From Methylorubrum salsuginis (GTDB lineage Bacteria; Pseudomonadota; Alphaproteobacteria; Rhizobiales; Beijerinckiaceae): a DNA stretch of 64,000 nucleotides. The stretch spans positions 62,001 to 126,000 of the forward strand of contig NZ_FOSV01000007.1 in the NCBI RefSeq assembly GCF_900114375.1, given 5' to 3'. This document shows positions 34,596 to 46,685 of the stretch, one piece after another. A program made the position numbers and the translations under genes. The notes below the pieces were generated by a model, which worked only from the letters and a program-made list of their open reading frames with translations, had not been told where the DNA came from and made no database searches. Positions within the stretch are counted from its first letter, which is position 1, and the number at the start of each line of letters is the position of its first letter.

Positions 34596-36809
34596 TCAGA
34601 ACCGGGCGGCGACGCCGCCCATGATCGCCCGCGGCAGGCCCGGCGTGGCGTAGAGGTTCTGGAAGGCGCGGTCGTAATAGGTCGCGTCGAGCAGGTTCTC
34701 GACATTGAGGTAAAGCTTCACCTCCGGCGTGATCCAGTAATACGAGATCAGGTTGACCGTCGTGTATTCGGGTAGGCGGAACGTCGCCGCCGCCGTCCCG
34801 GCGTTGCGAGCCCCGACATAGGTGACCCCGCCGCCGAGCCCGAGCCCGCGCAGGTCGCCGCTCTGGAACTCATAAACGCTCTGCACCGCGAAGCTATCGG
34901 TCGGCACGTTGGCGAGGCGGGTTCCGACCGGGATCGACCGGTCCCGCGTCACTTCGGCATCGGCATAGGTGTATGTACCGAACACCCGCCAACCCGGTGC
35001 GAGATAGCCAGCAACGCTCAGGTCGAAGCCGCGGCTGCGGATTTCACCCGCTGCCACGAAGTTGGCCGAGCCGGACGACTCCACGGTCGGCACGTTAGTG
35101 CGCCGGATGTCGAAGACTGCTGCGTCGACGCTCAGGCGACCGTCGAGCAGGACGACCTTGGCACCGGCTTCGATGCCTTCGCCCCCTTGGAAGGGGAGCG
35201 GCTGCCCTCTCGCATCGGTACCGGTATTGGGCCGGAACGACTGCGCGTAGTTGCCATAGACCGAGACCGTATCGGTGAGATCGTAGACGAGGCCGAAGCG
35301 AGGCGTGGCCACCGTCGCCTGTCGGCTCGCCGGGTTCACGGTCCCGGCCGGAACCGCGTTGTAGTTGGTTGAGACGAGGCTGAGATCCTCGATCCGCACG
35401 CCGACCAGAGCGTGGAGGCGCGGCGTGATGTCGATCTGGTCCTGGACGTAGCCGGCGATGCTCTGCGTGTCCTGGAGGAAGTTAGTGACCGGCGGTTGGG
35501 CGATCGGCGGGAGAGACTGGCCATAGCGAGGAGCCAGCAGGTCGAGTCCGAACGGAAAGTCATTCACGTTCGAGCGGGCGAACACCTCCCGGTATCGATA
35601 GCTGTCGTATTCGAGACCCATGAGCAGGGTGTGGCGGAAGGGACCGGTCTCGAACTTGCCCGCGAGGTTGAGCTGAAGGTCGATGTCCGACCACGTCAGA
35701 TCGCGATACTCCGAGACGCGCCTGACGACGGAGGGGGAGATGCGCTCGCCCCGCACGCCGACGCCGTAGCCCTGGATATTCCCGCCCAGCACCTGCGCCC
35801 CGGCGGTGACGACCCAGTCCGGATCGATCTTGTGCTCGATGCGCAGTTGGCCGAGCGCGTTGTCGTTGCGCATCGGCGGGATACCGGGCTCACCGAGGAA
35901 GCGGTTGCGCGGCACCGCCCGCAGGTTACCGTTGATCGGCACGATGCCGCGGTCGAGGGGCTGGGCGGTGCTGAGAACCTCGCCCTCCAGGGTGACCGTG
36001 GTGTCGGCGGTGGGCTTCCAGGCGATCACCGGCGCGAGGTAATAGCGGTCGCTGGAGACGAAATCGCGGAAACTGCCGTTGTTCTCGTAGGCGCCGGTGA
36101 GGCGGGCGAGCACCTGGCCCTCCGCGTCGAGGGGGCCGGTGGCATCGAAGGTGGTGCGCTTGGCGTTGAAACTGCCGATCTGCTGGCCCACCCACAGGGA
36201 GCGCTCCGCCAGGGGCTGCTTGGTGACGATGTTGAAGGTGCCGCCGGGGTCGCCCCTTCCGTAGAGGAAGGCGGAAGGGCCTTTCAGCACTTCGATGCGC
36301 TCGATCGAGGCGACGTCGGGCGAGTTCGGATAGCCGCGGTTGATCGGGAAGCCGTTGCGGTAATACTCGCCCGTGGCGAGGCCGCGGATCGTGAATTCCG
36401 ACAGGCCGAGCCCGCCGAAATTGTTGGCCCGGCCGACGCCCGCGAGGTCGAGGGCGCTGTCCACCCGCGTCGCCGCCGCATCCGTGAGCACCTGGGCCGG
36501 CACCACGACGACGGTCTGGGGCACCTCGCGTAGCGGCGTCTGGGTGCGCGTGGCGCTGACGCCGTCCCGCGCGAGGTAGCCGTCGGCCTTCAGCCGCGGC
36601 ACGCCGAACCCGCCGGCCGGCCCGTTGCCCGCGCCGCGGCCCTCGCCCACGACGGACAACTCCTCCAGCACCACTTCCTGCGTTCCGGCCGCGGCCTGCT
36701 GCGCAGCGGCGGAGCCCGGCACCACACTCGACCCGGCGCCCGCCACAACCGCAAGCAGAGCACCCCGGCCGAGCCCGATCCGGATTTTTCTTTTTTCTTC
36801 GAACATCAT
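34596..36809 (-). CDS. TonB-dependent siderophore receptor
   Basis: A 737-residue outer-membrane protein. After a signal peptide (ALLAVVAGAGSSVVPGSAAAQ) comes the TonB-box region (EVVLEELSVVGEG), the plug domain with VPQTVVVVPAQVL, EFTIRGLATGEYYRNGFP and ERIEVLKGPSAFLYGRGDPGG, and the 22-strand barrel, ending PRAIMGGVAARF with the terminal Phe needed for assembly. This plug wording is that of ferric hydroxamate/catecholate receptors. The ligand is unknown, and no transport or synthesis genes lie nearby. Two ATGs start the frame (36809, 36806). A possible iron-responsive site lies upstream (36939-36955). Confidence 0.9.
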   Translation of the reverse strand: MMFEEKRKIRIGLGRGALLAVVAGAGSSVVPGSAAAQQAAAGTQEVVLEELSVVGEGRGAGNGPAGGFGVPRLKADGYLARDGVSATRTQTPLREVPQTVVVVPAQVLTDAAATRVDSALDLAGVGRANNFGGLGLSEFTIRGLATGEYYRNGFPINRGYPNSPDVASIERIEVLKGPSAFLYGRGDPGGTFNIVTKQPLAERSLWVGQQIGSFNAKRTTFDATGPLDAEGQVLARLTGAYENNGSFRDFVSSDRYYLAPVIAWKPTADTTVTLEGEVLSTAQPLDRGIVPINGNLRAVPRNRFLGEPGIPPMRNDNALGQLRIEHKIDPDWVVTAGAQVLGGNIQGYGVGVRGERISPSVVRRVSEYRDLTWSDIDLQLNLAGKFETGPFRHTLLMGLEYDSYRYREVFARSNVNDFPFGLDLLAPRYGQSLPPIAQPPVTNFLQDTQSIAGYVQDQIDITPRLHALVGVRIEDLSLVSTNYNAVPAGTVNPASRQATVATPRFGLVYDLTDTVSVYGNYAQSFRPNTGTDARGQPLPFQGGEGIEAGAKVVLLDGRLSVDAAVFDIRRTNVPTVESSGSANFVAAGEIRSRGFDLSVAGYLAPGWRVFGTYTYADAEVTRDRSIPVGTRLANVPTDSFAVQSVYEFQSGDLRGLGLGGGVTYVGARNAGTAAATFRLPEYTTVNLISYYWITPEVKLYLNVENLLDATYYDRAFQNLYATPGLPRAIMGGVAARF

Positions 36810-36870
36810 AGCTGCGGGGAACTCGTGCCGGCACGTCGATCCGCGGCGGTTACGATGCAGCAACATTTAC

Positions 36871-36955
36871 GGTCAAGCTGTAGGGGACCGCCGTGTCGAC
36901 GGCCCGCCTTGAACCATTCCAGAATGGTCCTGCACCCGTTTCGAGAGATTCTAAA
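36871..36955 (-). promoter_or_regulatory. Candidate control region of the TonB receptor (ICE/Irr-like box and dyad)
   Basis: TTTCGAG-AGA-TTCTAAA at 36939-36955 resembles the iron-control element TTTAGAA-N3-TTCTAAA bound by Irr: one half is perfect and the other has five of seven bases. A separate perfect dyad ACCATTC-CA-GAATGGT lies at 36913-36928. On the minus strand TTGACC (36876-36871) could be a -35 for the receptor, but no good -10 follows. All are inferences from motif shape. Confidence 0.45.
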
Positions 36956-37184
36956 AGATCGTCCCGAGGCGGGGGATTGTGGCCGCGGGGCCACACAGAC
37001 CGGCACATCCGAGCAAAGCGTAGGACCATCCGGGCGCGCGGCAAGACCGCGCCTTCGGCCCATTCCCAGCTCTTCATCGGGATGAGGGCCGCGAACCCCG
37101 CGCCCGCGCGGGTCGTCCCGAAGAACGCGGAGCTCGCCGCGGGCCGCGTCGCCCGTCGAGCGACGGGCCTCCCGCCGGGGAGGG
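36956..37184. other. Gap upstream of the TonB receptor, downstream of the L,D-transpeptidase
   Basis: No gene is seen. An 18-base inverted repeat, GCCCGTCG-AG-CGACGGGC, occurs at 37151-37168, without a T-run. Confidence 0.4.
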
Positions 37185-37206
37185 GGCGCCCGCCGCAGCG
37201 GGCGCC
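37185..37206 (-). terminator. Hairpin after L,D-transpeptidase gene
   Basis: A perfect 9-base-pair GC stem (GGCGCCCGC / GCGGGCGCC) with a four-base loop lies 11 bases past the stop at 37217. It lacks a T-tract, so termination is likely but may need Rho. Confidence 0.5.
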
Positions 37207-37216
37207 GGTAGAGGCG

Positions 37217-37819
37217 TCAGTCCTTGACGATCACCTTGGTGCCGACCTTCACCCGGTCGTAGAGATCGACCACGTCCTTGTTGGTCATGCGGATGCAGCC
37301 GGAGGAGACCGCCGCGCCCATCGTCTCCGGCTCGTTGGAGCCGTGGATGCGGTAGAGCGAGGAGCCGAGATACATCGCCCGCGCCCCGAGCGGATTGTCC
37401 TGGCCGCCGGCCATGTAGCGCGGCAGGTCGGGGCGGCGGGCGAGCATCTGCGCCGGGGGGCGCCAATCCGGCCATTCCTTCTTGCCCGTGACCGTCTTGG
37501 TGCCCGACCACGAGAAGCCGCGCCGCCCGACGCCGACGCCGTAGCGGATCGCCGCGCCGCCGCCGAGCACGTAGTAGAGCCGCCGCTGCGAGGTCGAGAC
37601 CACGATGGTGCCGGGCTTCTCCTTGCCGGCATAGGCCACCGTCTCGCGGGGGATGGCCTGCGTCTTGAACACGTTGATGAAGTCGGCGATCGGCCCGCTG
37701 TCGAGCAGGTCGGCGCGGGCGGGCGCGGCGCCCAGGGTGCCGGCGAGAGCGCCGCCCAGAGCCAGGGCGGCCGCGAGGCGCGGCAGTCTCGCATGAAGCC
37801 GCGGATGACGGTTCGTCAC
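37217..37819 (-). CDS. L,D-transpeptidase (YkuD domain)
   Basis: A 200-residue exported protein. GTG 37819 is chosen because AGGAGG lies 9-10 bases upstream, and it gives a normal signal peptide (LAAALALGGALAGTLGAAPARA). The catalytic motif is HGSN...SSGCIRM, with His 159, Cys 175 and Arg 177. KPGTIVVSTSQRRLYYVLGGG is the domain start. It forms 3-3 crosslinks in peptidoglycan or attaches proteins to it in the periplasm. It has no LysM domain. Upstream ATGs at 37933 and later give no homologous residues. Confidence 0.9.
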   Translation of the reverse strand: MTNRHPRLHARLPRLAAALALGGALAGTLGAAPARADLLDSGPIADFINVFKTQAIPRETVAYAGKEKPGTIVVSTSQRRLYYVLGGGAAIRYGVGVGRRGFSWSGTKTVTGKKEWPDWRPPAQMLARRPDLPRYMAGGQDNPLGARAMYLGSSLYRIHGSNEPETMGAAVSSGCIRMTNKDVVDLYDRVKVGTKVIVKD

Positions 37820-38070
37820 GGTCGAGTCCTCCTCGAAGGGTCGGCCCGGCGTCGTCCGCGCCCGGGCCATGACCGGTTTCTGGGCCGGGGGAGGGGGCAG
37901 GAGGAAGGCAAAAGCGTGGGATTTGGGCAACACCCGCAGCGAATGGGATGCCGCCCTGCGTTGGATCGCTGACGATCCGTTTACGGAACGGGCGATGGTG
38001 AGCCGGCAAGTCCGTATGATTCTTGACGTTCCCGGAGACGAATCATCCCTCGGCAGACGGATCGGCCAGA
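37820..38070. other. Divergent promoter region of the L,D-transpeptidase gene
   Basis: No gene is seen. The AT-richer patch TATGATTCTTGACGTTCC at about 38015-38032 contains a -35-like TTGACG for the plus strand, but no matching -10. Confidence 0.3.
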
Positions 38071-38490
38071 ATGTCGCAGTCGATTGAACGGAACGATTTC
38101 GTCCCCCACACTCGCATCACCGTGACGCTTCTCACCCGCACAGCCCGTTCCGGCCACGCGACCGCAGGCCTCCCGACCCGCCTCGTCCTGTCCTTTCTGG
38201 CCGGGCTGATGAGCCTGCTCGTCGTGCTCGGCCTGCCGGCCGATGCGTCCTTCGCGGACAGCCCGCTCAACGAGATCGCCTTCGAGCAGCGCACCGACCG
38301 GGAAGCCGAAACCGGCCAGCGCCTCGACCGTGCCGCGCTCGATCTCGACGAATCCGAGACGCATTGGCGGCTCGGCCCGGTCGTGGCCGAGCCGGTGCCG
38401 GATGCGGCCGGGGCGTGCGGCCGCCCTCGCTCCGATGTCCTCCCGTCCGGCACCGACCACCCGCTGCTCGAGCGCCCGCCCAGGGCCTGA
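38071..38490 (+). CDS. Hypothetical membrane protein
   Basis: A 139-residue product with one strong hydrophobic segment (LVLSFLAGLMSLLVVLGLPADASFA, about residues 54-78), which looks like a signal or anchor placed unusually far from the N-terminus. The rest is charged and without a known domain. A start nearer the segment would make a standard signal peptide. No ribosome site stands out before ATG 38071. It is probably real, but its function is unknown. Confidence 0.42.
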   Translation: MSQSIERNDFVPHTRITVTLLTRTARSGHATAGLPTRLVLSFLAGLMSLLVVLGLPADASFADSPLNEIAFEQRTDREAETGQRLDRAALDLDESETHWRLGPVVAEPVPDAAGACGRPRSDVLPSGTDHPLLERPPRA

Positions 38491-38789
38491 ACCGACGCGT
38501 CGCGGCGACGCATCCGGGCCGAGGGCCTCCCCGTTCGTCGTGGGAATGCCAAACTTGCGCCCCAGGATGCGCCCGACCGTAAAGGACGGCGTTCCTCGGC
38601 CGTCTCCCTCCCGGATGCCCCCGGCATCCTTCCGACGGGCCCAGACGCGCGTTCCACCGCTCTGGCCCGGCGATTGCCACGGCTCCCAAGCGTCCCGTCC
38701 GGGGCCGGCCGTGATCCCTGACACGAGTCCGCCCCCGCAATCCGCAGGCGGCGGCACGCGTCGAGCGTATCGTTAGGAGCGACCCCATC
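38491..38789. other. Promoter region of the RND efflux operon
   Basis: No gene is seen. A short palindrome GCGTCGC-G-GCGACGC lies at 38496-38510, after the hypothetical gene. TTAGGAGC at 38773-38780 is the ribosome site of the adaptor gene. No regulator gene of the TetR or MarR type is adjacent. Confidence 0.35.
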
Positions 38790-40124
38790 GTGACGCCGTC
38801 CCCCCAGACGCCCGAGATTCTCCCCGGCCCCGCCGGGTCCGAGACCGGGCGCCAACGCTCCCGCTGGACCGTTCCGGCCACGCTGCTGGTCAGCGCCGTG
38901 CTGGTCGCGGTCTCGGCCTGCAACGAGCAGAAGGCCGCCGCCCCGGTGCCGCTGCCGCCCCCGGAGGTCAGCGTCGTCACGGTCAAGCCGCAGCCGATCC
39001 CCTATGTCCGCGACCTGCCCGGCCGCGTCGCGCCGATGCGCATCGCCGAGGTGCGCTCCCGCGTCTCCGGCCTCGTCGTGAAGCGGCTGTTCGAGCAGGG
39101 CAGCCAGGTCAACGAGGGCGACATCCTCTACAAGATCGACCCGGCCCCCTATCAGGTCGAGCTGGCGAGCCAGGAGGCGACGCTGGCCAACCGCGAGGCC
39201 GCGCTCGTGCTCGCCAACCAACAGGCCGAGCGCCTGGAGACCCTGCTCGCCCGCAACACCGCGAGCCAGGCGCAGTACGACACGGCCTTCGCCGCCAAGA
39301 AGCAGGCGGAGGCCGAGGTCGCCGGCGCCAAGGCCGCCCGCGACCGGGCCAAGCTCAACCTCTCGTGGACCGAGGTGCGGGCACCGATCTCCGGCCGCAT
39401 CGGCCGGGCGCTGCTGACCGAGGGCACCCTGATCGAATCCGGCTCGACCGGCGTGCTGGCCACGATCCAGCAGCTCGACCCGATCTATGTCGACATCACC
39501 CAGTCGGTCGGCGAGCTGAACAAGCTGCGCCGCGATATCGCCTCGGGCGAATTGTCGAAGCTCAGCCACGATACGGCGAACGTCCATCTCATCATGGACG
39601 ACGGCACGCTCTACGGCTCCGCCGGGCGCCTGCTGTTCTCCGACGTCACCGCCGACCCGAGCACCGGTCAGGTGACCCTGCGCGTGCAGTTCCCCAACCC
39701 GCACGACGAGCTGTTTCCGGGCATGTATGTCCGCGCCCGGATCAAGCAGGGGATCGATTCCGACGCCATCGCGGTGCCGCAGCAGGCGATCCAGCGCTCC
39801 AACGACGGCAAGCCCGAGGTCTGGGTCGTCAAGGACGACGGCAAGGTCATGCTCCAGCCGGTCGAGGTCGGCCCCGTGGTCGGCGGCAACTGGCTGATCC
39901 GCGAGGGGCTGGAAGCCGGCCAGAAGGTCGTGGTCGAGGGTTTCCAGAAGATCGTCGCCGGCACCGAGGTGAAGACCATCCGCTGGAAGACCGAGGCCTC
40001 GCCCGATGCCGGCAAGCCGGTCGACGCCGACAGCCACGACACCGACGGGCAGGAGAAGGCGCACGACAAGGAAGCCGCCACCGGCTCGGTCCCCCGCCCG
40101 GTCGCCCACCAGTTCCAGGACTGA
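38790..40124 (+). CDS. RND efflux periplasmic adaptor (AcrA/MexA family)
   Basis: A 444-residue protein from GTG 38790 with TTAGGAGC nine bases upstream. A membrane segment with a lipobox-like end (LLVSAVLVAVSAC) suggests a lipoprotein anchored at that Cys. The lipoyl half-motifs (RVAPMRIAEVRSRVSGLV and AELRAPISGRIG-like WTEVRAPISGRIG), the alpha-hairpin (QEATLANREAALVLANQQAERLETLL) and the beta-barrel part are all present. The C-terminal 45 residues are a charged Asp/Glu/Lys/His tail. It joins the pump encoded 74 bases downstream to an outer-membrane channel. Confidence 0.92.
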   Translation: MTPSPQTPEILPGPAGSETGRQRSRWTVPATLLVSAVLVAVSACNEQKAAAPVPLPPPEVSVVTVKPQPIPYVRDLPGRVAPMRIAEVRSRVSGLVVKRLFEQGSQVNEGDILYKIDPAPYQVELASQEATLANREAALVLANQQAERLETLLARNTASQAQYDTAFAAKKQAEAEVAGAKAARDRAKLNLSWTEVRAPISGRIGRALLTEGTLIESGSTGVLATIQQLDPIYVDITQSVGELNKLRRDIASGELSKLSHDTANVHLIMDDGTLYGSAGRLLFSDVTADPSTGQVTLRVQFPNPHDELFPGMYVRARIKQGIDSDAIAVPQQAIQRSNDGKPEVWVVKDDGKVMLQPVEVGPVVGGNWLIREGLEAGQKVVVEGFQKIVAGTEVKTIRWKTEASPDAGKPVDADSHDTDGQEKAHDKEAATGSVPRPVAHQFQD

Positions 40125-40198
40125 TCGTTCGGACGCCGCGCCCTCGGCGGACCCATGGGTCCGCCGCTCCGCTCATCGAATAGGACGCCCCGAGCCCC

Positions 40199-43100
40199 AT
40201 GGCCCGCTTCTTCATCGACCGCCCGGTCTTCGCCTGGGTCGTCGCGCTGTTCATCATCCTGGGCGGCGCGCTCTCGATCCCGATGCTGCCGGTGGCGCAG
40301 TATCCGGTGATCGCCCCGCCCTCGATCGCGCTGTCGACCGCCTTCCCCGGCGCCTCGGTGGAGAGCCTCTATACCGGCACGACCCGGCTCATCGAGGACG
40401 AGCTGAACGGGGCGGCCAACATCATGAGCTTCGAGTCGACCACCGACTCGTTCGGCTCGATCAACATCACGGCGACCTTCGAGCCCGGCACCGATCCGGC
40501 CCTGGCCTCGGTCGAGGTGCAGAACCGCCTGAAGCGCGTCGAGGCGCGCCTGCCCGCGGAAGTCCGCCAGAACGGCATCCTCGTCGAGGAAGCCTCGGCC
40601 GCGACGCTGAACATCATCACCCTGGTCTCGACCGACGGGAAGATGGACGAGATCGGGCTCGGCGACTTCCTGATGCGCAACGTCCTCAACGAGATCCGCC
40701 GCATTCCGGGCGTGGGCCGTGCGACGCTCTACTCGACGGAGCGCTCGTTGCGCGTCTGGGTCGATCCCGACAAGCTGCGCGGCCTCTCGCTCACGCCCGA
40801 CGACGTGACCGACGCGATCCGCAACCAGAACATCCAGATCGCCTCCGGTGCCGTCGGCGCCCAGCCGAGCCCGGTCGATCACGCCACCTTCGCCCCCATC
40901 GTGGTGAAGGGCCAGCTCAGCACGGTGGAGGATTTCGGCGCCATCGTGCTGCGGGCCAATTCCGACGGCTCGAACGTGCGCCTGCGCGACGTCGCCCGGA
41001 TCGAACTCGGCGGCGACGCCTACCAGTTCTCGACCCGGCTGAACGGCGGCGAGGCCGCGGGCATCTCGGTGACGCTCGCCCCCGACGGCAACGCGCTCCA
41101 GACCGCGGGCGCCATCCGGGCCAAGATGGAGGAGCTGTCGCAGTTCTTCCCGCCGGGCCTGAAGTGGGACATCCCCTACGACATCACGCCGGCCGTGAAG
41201 GCCTCGATCAAGAAGGTCATGATGACCCTGGTCGAGGCGGTGGTGCTGGTCTTCATCGTGATGTTCCTGTTCCTGCAGAACATCCGCTACACCCTGATCC
41301 CGACCATCGTCGTGCCGATCGCCCTGATGGGCACCGTGACCGTGATGCTGCTTGCGGGCTTCTCGGTGAACGTGCTGACGATGTTCGGCATGGTGCTGGC
41401 CATCGGCATCCTCGTCGATGACGCCATCGTCGTGGTCGAGAACGTCGAGCGCATCATGGCCGAGGAGGGGCTTCCCCCGAAGGAGGCCACCCGCAAGGCG
41501 ATGAGCCAGATCACCGGCGCTATCATCGGCATCACCCTTGTGCTGGTCGCCGTGTTCATCCCGATGGCGTTCTTCCCCGGCTCGGTCGGCATCATCTACC
41601 GCCAGTTCTCGATCGCGATGGTCACCTCGATCGGCTTTTCGGCGCTGCTCGCCCTGTCGCTGACGCCCGCGCTCTGCGCCACCTTCCTGAAACCCATCGA
41701 GAAGGGCCACGGCCACGCGAAAACGGGCTTCTTCGGCTGGTTCAACCGGATCGTGGACCGCGAGACGGCGCGTTACGGCCGCGGCACCGCGTGGTGCATC
41801 AGGAAGTCCGGCCGGGTGATGATGATCTACCTGGCGCTGGTGGCCGGCACCGCCTTCGCCTTCATGCGGCTGCCCGAGGGCTTCCTGCCGCTGGAGGACC
41901 AGGGCTTCTTCACCGTCGACATCCAGACCCCGCCGGGGGCCTCGTTCAACCGGACGCAGGCCGCCGTGCGCAAGGTCGAGGAGCACCTGATGGCCCAGCC
42001 GGGGGTCGCCACGGTGACGATGCTCAACGGCTTCTCGTTCTCCGGCCAGGGCCCGAACCTGTCCCAGGCCTTCGTCACCCTGAAGCCCTGGTCCGAGCGC
42101 GACGCAGCCAATTCCGCGGTCGCGCTCGTGGCCGGCACCAACGCGGCGCTCGCCGGCTACCGCGACGCGATCGTCGACGCCCAGGAGCCGCCGCCGGTGG
42201 ACAACCTCGGCAACGCGGCGGGCTTCTCGTTCCGCCTGCAGGACCGCGCCCAGAAGGGCTATTCGGCGCTGACCGCCGCCGAGGCGCAGTTGCTGGCGCT
42301 CGCCAAGCAGAGCCCGATCCTCAAGGCGGTGAAGATCGAGGGCCTGCCGCCGACGCCCCAGGCCGAGCTCGTCATCGACCGCGAGAAGGCGGCGGCGCTC
42401 GGCGTCAAGTTCGAGGACATCAACGACGCGATCCAGGTCAATCTCGGCTCGGTCTACACCAACGACTTCCCCAACCGGGGCAAGATGCAGCGCGTCTACG
42501 TGCAGGCCGAACAGCTCCAGCGCATGCAGGCGACCGACATCCTCAACTACGCGGTGAAGAACAGCCAGGGCACGATGGTGCCGATGTCCTCCTTCGCCGA
42601 CCTGAAATGGAGCATGGGCCCGAGCCAGATCGTCGGCTTCAACGGCTACCAGTCGGTGCGCTTCACCGGCGAGCCGAAGGCCGGCTACACCTCGGGCGAG
42701 GCCATCGCCGAGATGGAGCGGCTGATGCAGCAGCTGCCCAAGGGCTTCGGCTATGTCTGGACCGGCCAGTCGCAGCAGGAGAAGCAGGCGGGAAGCCAAG
42801 CCTCGCTCCTGCTCGCCCTCTCGGTGCTGATCGTCTTCCTGTGCCTGGCCGCGCTCTACGAGAGCTGGTCGATCCCGTTCTCGGTGCTCTTGGTGATCCC
42901 GCTCGGCGTGATCGGCTCGGTGGCGGCGGTGTACCTGCGGGAGATGCCCAACGACGTCTATTTCAAGATCGGCCTCATCACGATCATCGGCCTGTCGGCC
43001 AAGAACGCGATCCTGATCGTGGAATTCGCCCGCGACCTGTGGAAGCCCGGCACCAACATCGTCCAGGCGACGATCCAGGCCTCGACCCTGCGCTTCCGCC

Positions 43101-43366
43101 CGATCGTGATGACCTCGCTCGCCTTCATCTTCGGCGTGGTGCCGCTGGCCATCGCCACCGGCGCGGCGTCAAAAAGCCAGCAGGCCATCGGCACCGGCGT
43201 GATGGGCGGCATGATCACCGCGACGGTGCTGGCGGTGTTCTTCGTGCCGGTCTTCTTCGTGGTGGTGATGCGCCTCTTCAAACCGAAGGAGGTCGCCGCC
43301 GGCGACAACGTCGAGGCGGCGCCGGGGGCGGTGCATGGCCACGGGCATTCGGTGCCGGCGGAGTAG
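40199..43366 (+). CDS. RND efflux pump, inner-membrane permease (AcrB/HAE1 type)
   Basis: A 1055-residue pump protein of typical length. It starts MARFFIDRPVFAWVVALFII. Proton-relay aspartates are in GILVDDAIVVVENVERIM of the fourth transmembrane helix, and the partner Lys is in the tenth (GLSAKNAILIVEFARDL). Two large periplasmic loops follow helices 1 and 7. HAE1 pumps export hydrophobic drugs, dyes and solvents. It forms a two-gene operon with the adaptor. No TolC-like channel gene follows, so a shared channel must be used. Its C-terminal tail is Ala/Gly/His-rich. Confidence 0.93.
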   Translation: MARFFIDRPVFAWVVALFIILGGALSIPMLPVAQYPVIAPPSIALSTAFPGASVESLYTGTTRLIEDELNGAANIMSFESTTDSFGSINITATFEPGTDPALASVEVQNRLKRVEARLPAEVRQNGILVEEASAATLNIITLVSTDGKMDEIGLGDFLMRNVLNEIRRIPGVGRATLYSTERSLRVWVDPDKLRGLSLTPDDVTDAIRNQNIQIASGAVGAQPSPVDHATFAPIVVKGQLSTVEDFGAIVLRANSDGSNVRLRDVARIELGGDAYQFSTRLNGGEAAGISVTLAPDGNALQTAGAIRAKMEELSQFFPPGLKWDIPYDITPAVKASIKKVMMTLVEAVVLVFIVMFLFLQNIRYTLIPTIVVPIALMGTVTVMLLAGFSVNVLTMFGMVLAIGILVDDAIVVVENVERIMAEEGLPPKEATRKAMSQITGAIIGITLVLVAVFIPMAFFPGSVGIIYRQFSIAMVTSIGFSALLALSLTPALCATFLKPIEKGHGHAKTGFFGWFNRIVDRETARYGRGTAWCIRKSGRVMMIYLALVAGTAFAFMRLPEGFLPLEDQGFFTVDIQTPPGASFNRTQAAVRKVEEHLMAQPGVATVTMLNGFSFSGQGPNLSQAFVTLKPWSERDAANSAVALVAGTNAALAGYRDAIVDAQEPPPVDNLGNAAGFSFRLQDRAQKGYSALTAAEAQLLALAKQSPILKAVKIEGLPPTPQAELVIDREKAAALGVKFEDINDAIQVNLGSVYTNDFPNRGKMQRVYVQAEQLQRMQATDILNYAVKNSQGTMVPMSSFADLKWSMGPSQIVGFNGYQSVRFTGEPKAGYTSGEAIAEMERLMQQLPKGFGYVWTGQSQQEKQAGSQASLLLALSVLIVFLCLAALYESWSIPFSVLLVIPLGVIGSVAAVYLREMPNDVYFKIGLITIIGLSAKNAILIVEFARDLWKPGTNIVQATIQASTLRFRPIVMTSLAFIFGVVPLAIATGAASKSQQAIGTGVMGGMITATVLAVFFVPVFFVVVMRLFKPKEVAAGDNVEAAPGAVHGHGHSVPAE

Positions 43367-43432
43367 GCGAAAACGCCTTGGCGCGAGGCGGTTGACGCCT
43401 TGCGTTAATGAAACGTTGCAGATCGGAGACCG

Positions 43433-43474
43433 GGAGCCGTGTCTTTCTGATCCCAGGATCGAGGACACGGCTCC
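43433..43474. repeat. Long perfect inverted repeat downstream of the RND pump
   Basis: GGAGCCGTGTC (43433-43443) and GACACGGCTCC (43464-43474) form an 11-base-pair stem. The 20-base spacer contains its own dyad GATC-CCAG-GATC (43449-43460). No T-tract follows. It may be the operon terminator or a binding site. The rest of 43367-43659 has no gene; a short CTCCCC-type repeat lies at 43537-43557. Confidence 0.6.
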
Positions 43475-43650
43475 AAGCTATTATGATGCCTCGCAGATTT
43501 TCGTCGAACTGACGGATCGGCGGCAAGCGCGCGTTCCCCTCCCCATTGCGGGGAGGAGAGCGCCGGGTGCTGACACGAGGGCATCAGCGGCCCTCGGGAT
43601 AAGGGGGATCACCCGCAAAAGCGGCTACCCAGGACCTGCGCCTGCGCTAG

Positions 43651-46274
<2,624 letters not shown>

Positions 46275-46349
46275 ATCTTTCCCGCTATCGCAGCGGGTGA
46301 ATCTGGCACTAAAATACCAGCACGAATTTCACTTCTGGAAATTTATTAA

Positions 46350-46685
46350 ATGCTGTCAGCGGGTTTCTCCACGAAAATATACGATTTTATGAGGCGCTGG
46401 CGCGGCAGAATTAAAACAACAGATGCCTCGAAAGCAAGACATAAGATAGAAATAACAAATTATACAAATAAGACGCTTGAAGTTTATATAGAGATTCGCC
46501 CCGATCGGTATCTTCTTAAACCAGGCGAATTAATGGTCATTAATGCAAATCTAGAAGGCGCGCCATACTCCATCGGCTACTGTGAAGGCAGCGTACAAGT
46601 TTATGCTGGGATGGATTTTGATCCAGAGGTTACCATCAACGGTATAGCGGCAGATTCGGACTGGGAGACACCAAAACCGGATTGA
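46350..46685 (+). CDS. AT-rich orphan gene, beta-rich hypothetical protein
   Basis: A 111-residue product encoded in DNA far more AT-rich than anything else in the window (about 46290-46690), with codons such as ATA, AAT and TTA that neighbours avoid. After a basic start (MRRWRGRIK) the rest alternates in beta strands: KIEITNYTNKTLEVYIEIRP, YLLKPGELMVINANLEG and SVQVYAGMDFDPEVTINGIAAD. The IxNxTxKxLxVYxE..PG pattern resembles small hypothetical proteins found in many bacteria, without known function. ATG 46389 is an alternative start. The composition suggests recent acquisition between ligA and rnpB. Confidence 0.58.
   Translation: MLSAGFSTKIYDFMRRWRGRIKTTDASKARHKIEITNYTNKTLEVYIEIRPDRYLLKPGELMVINANLEGAPYSIGYCEGSVQVYAGMDFDPEVTINGIAADSDWETPKPD

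Noticed and set aside
39668-42799. A 1043-codon open frame opposite the RND pump
   Set aside because: Antisense shadow of a recognised 1055-residue pump; no domain seen in the translation.
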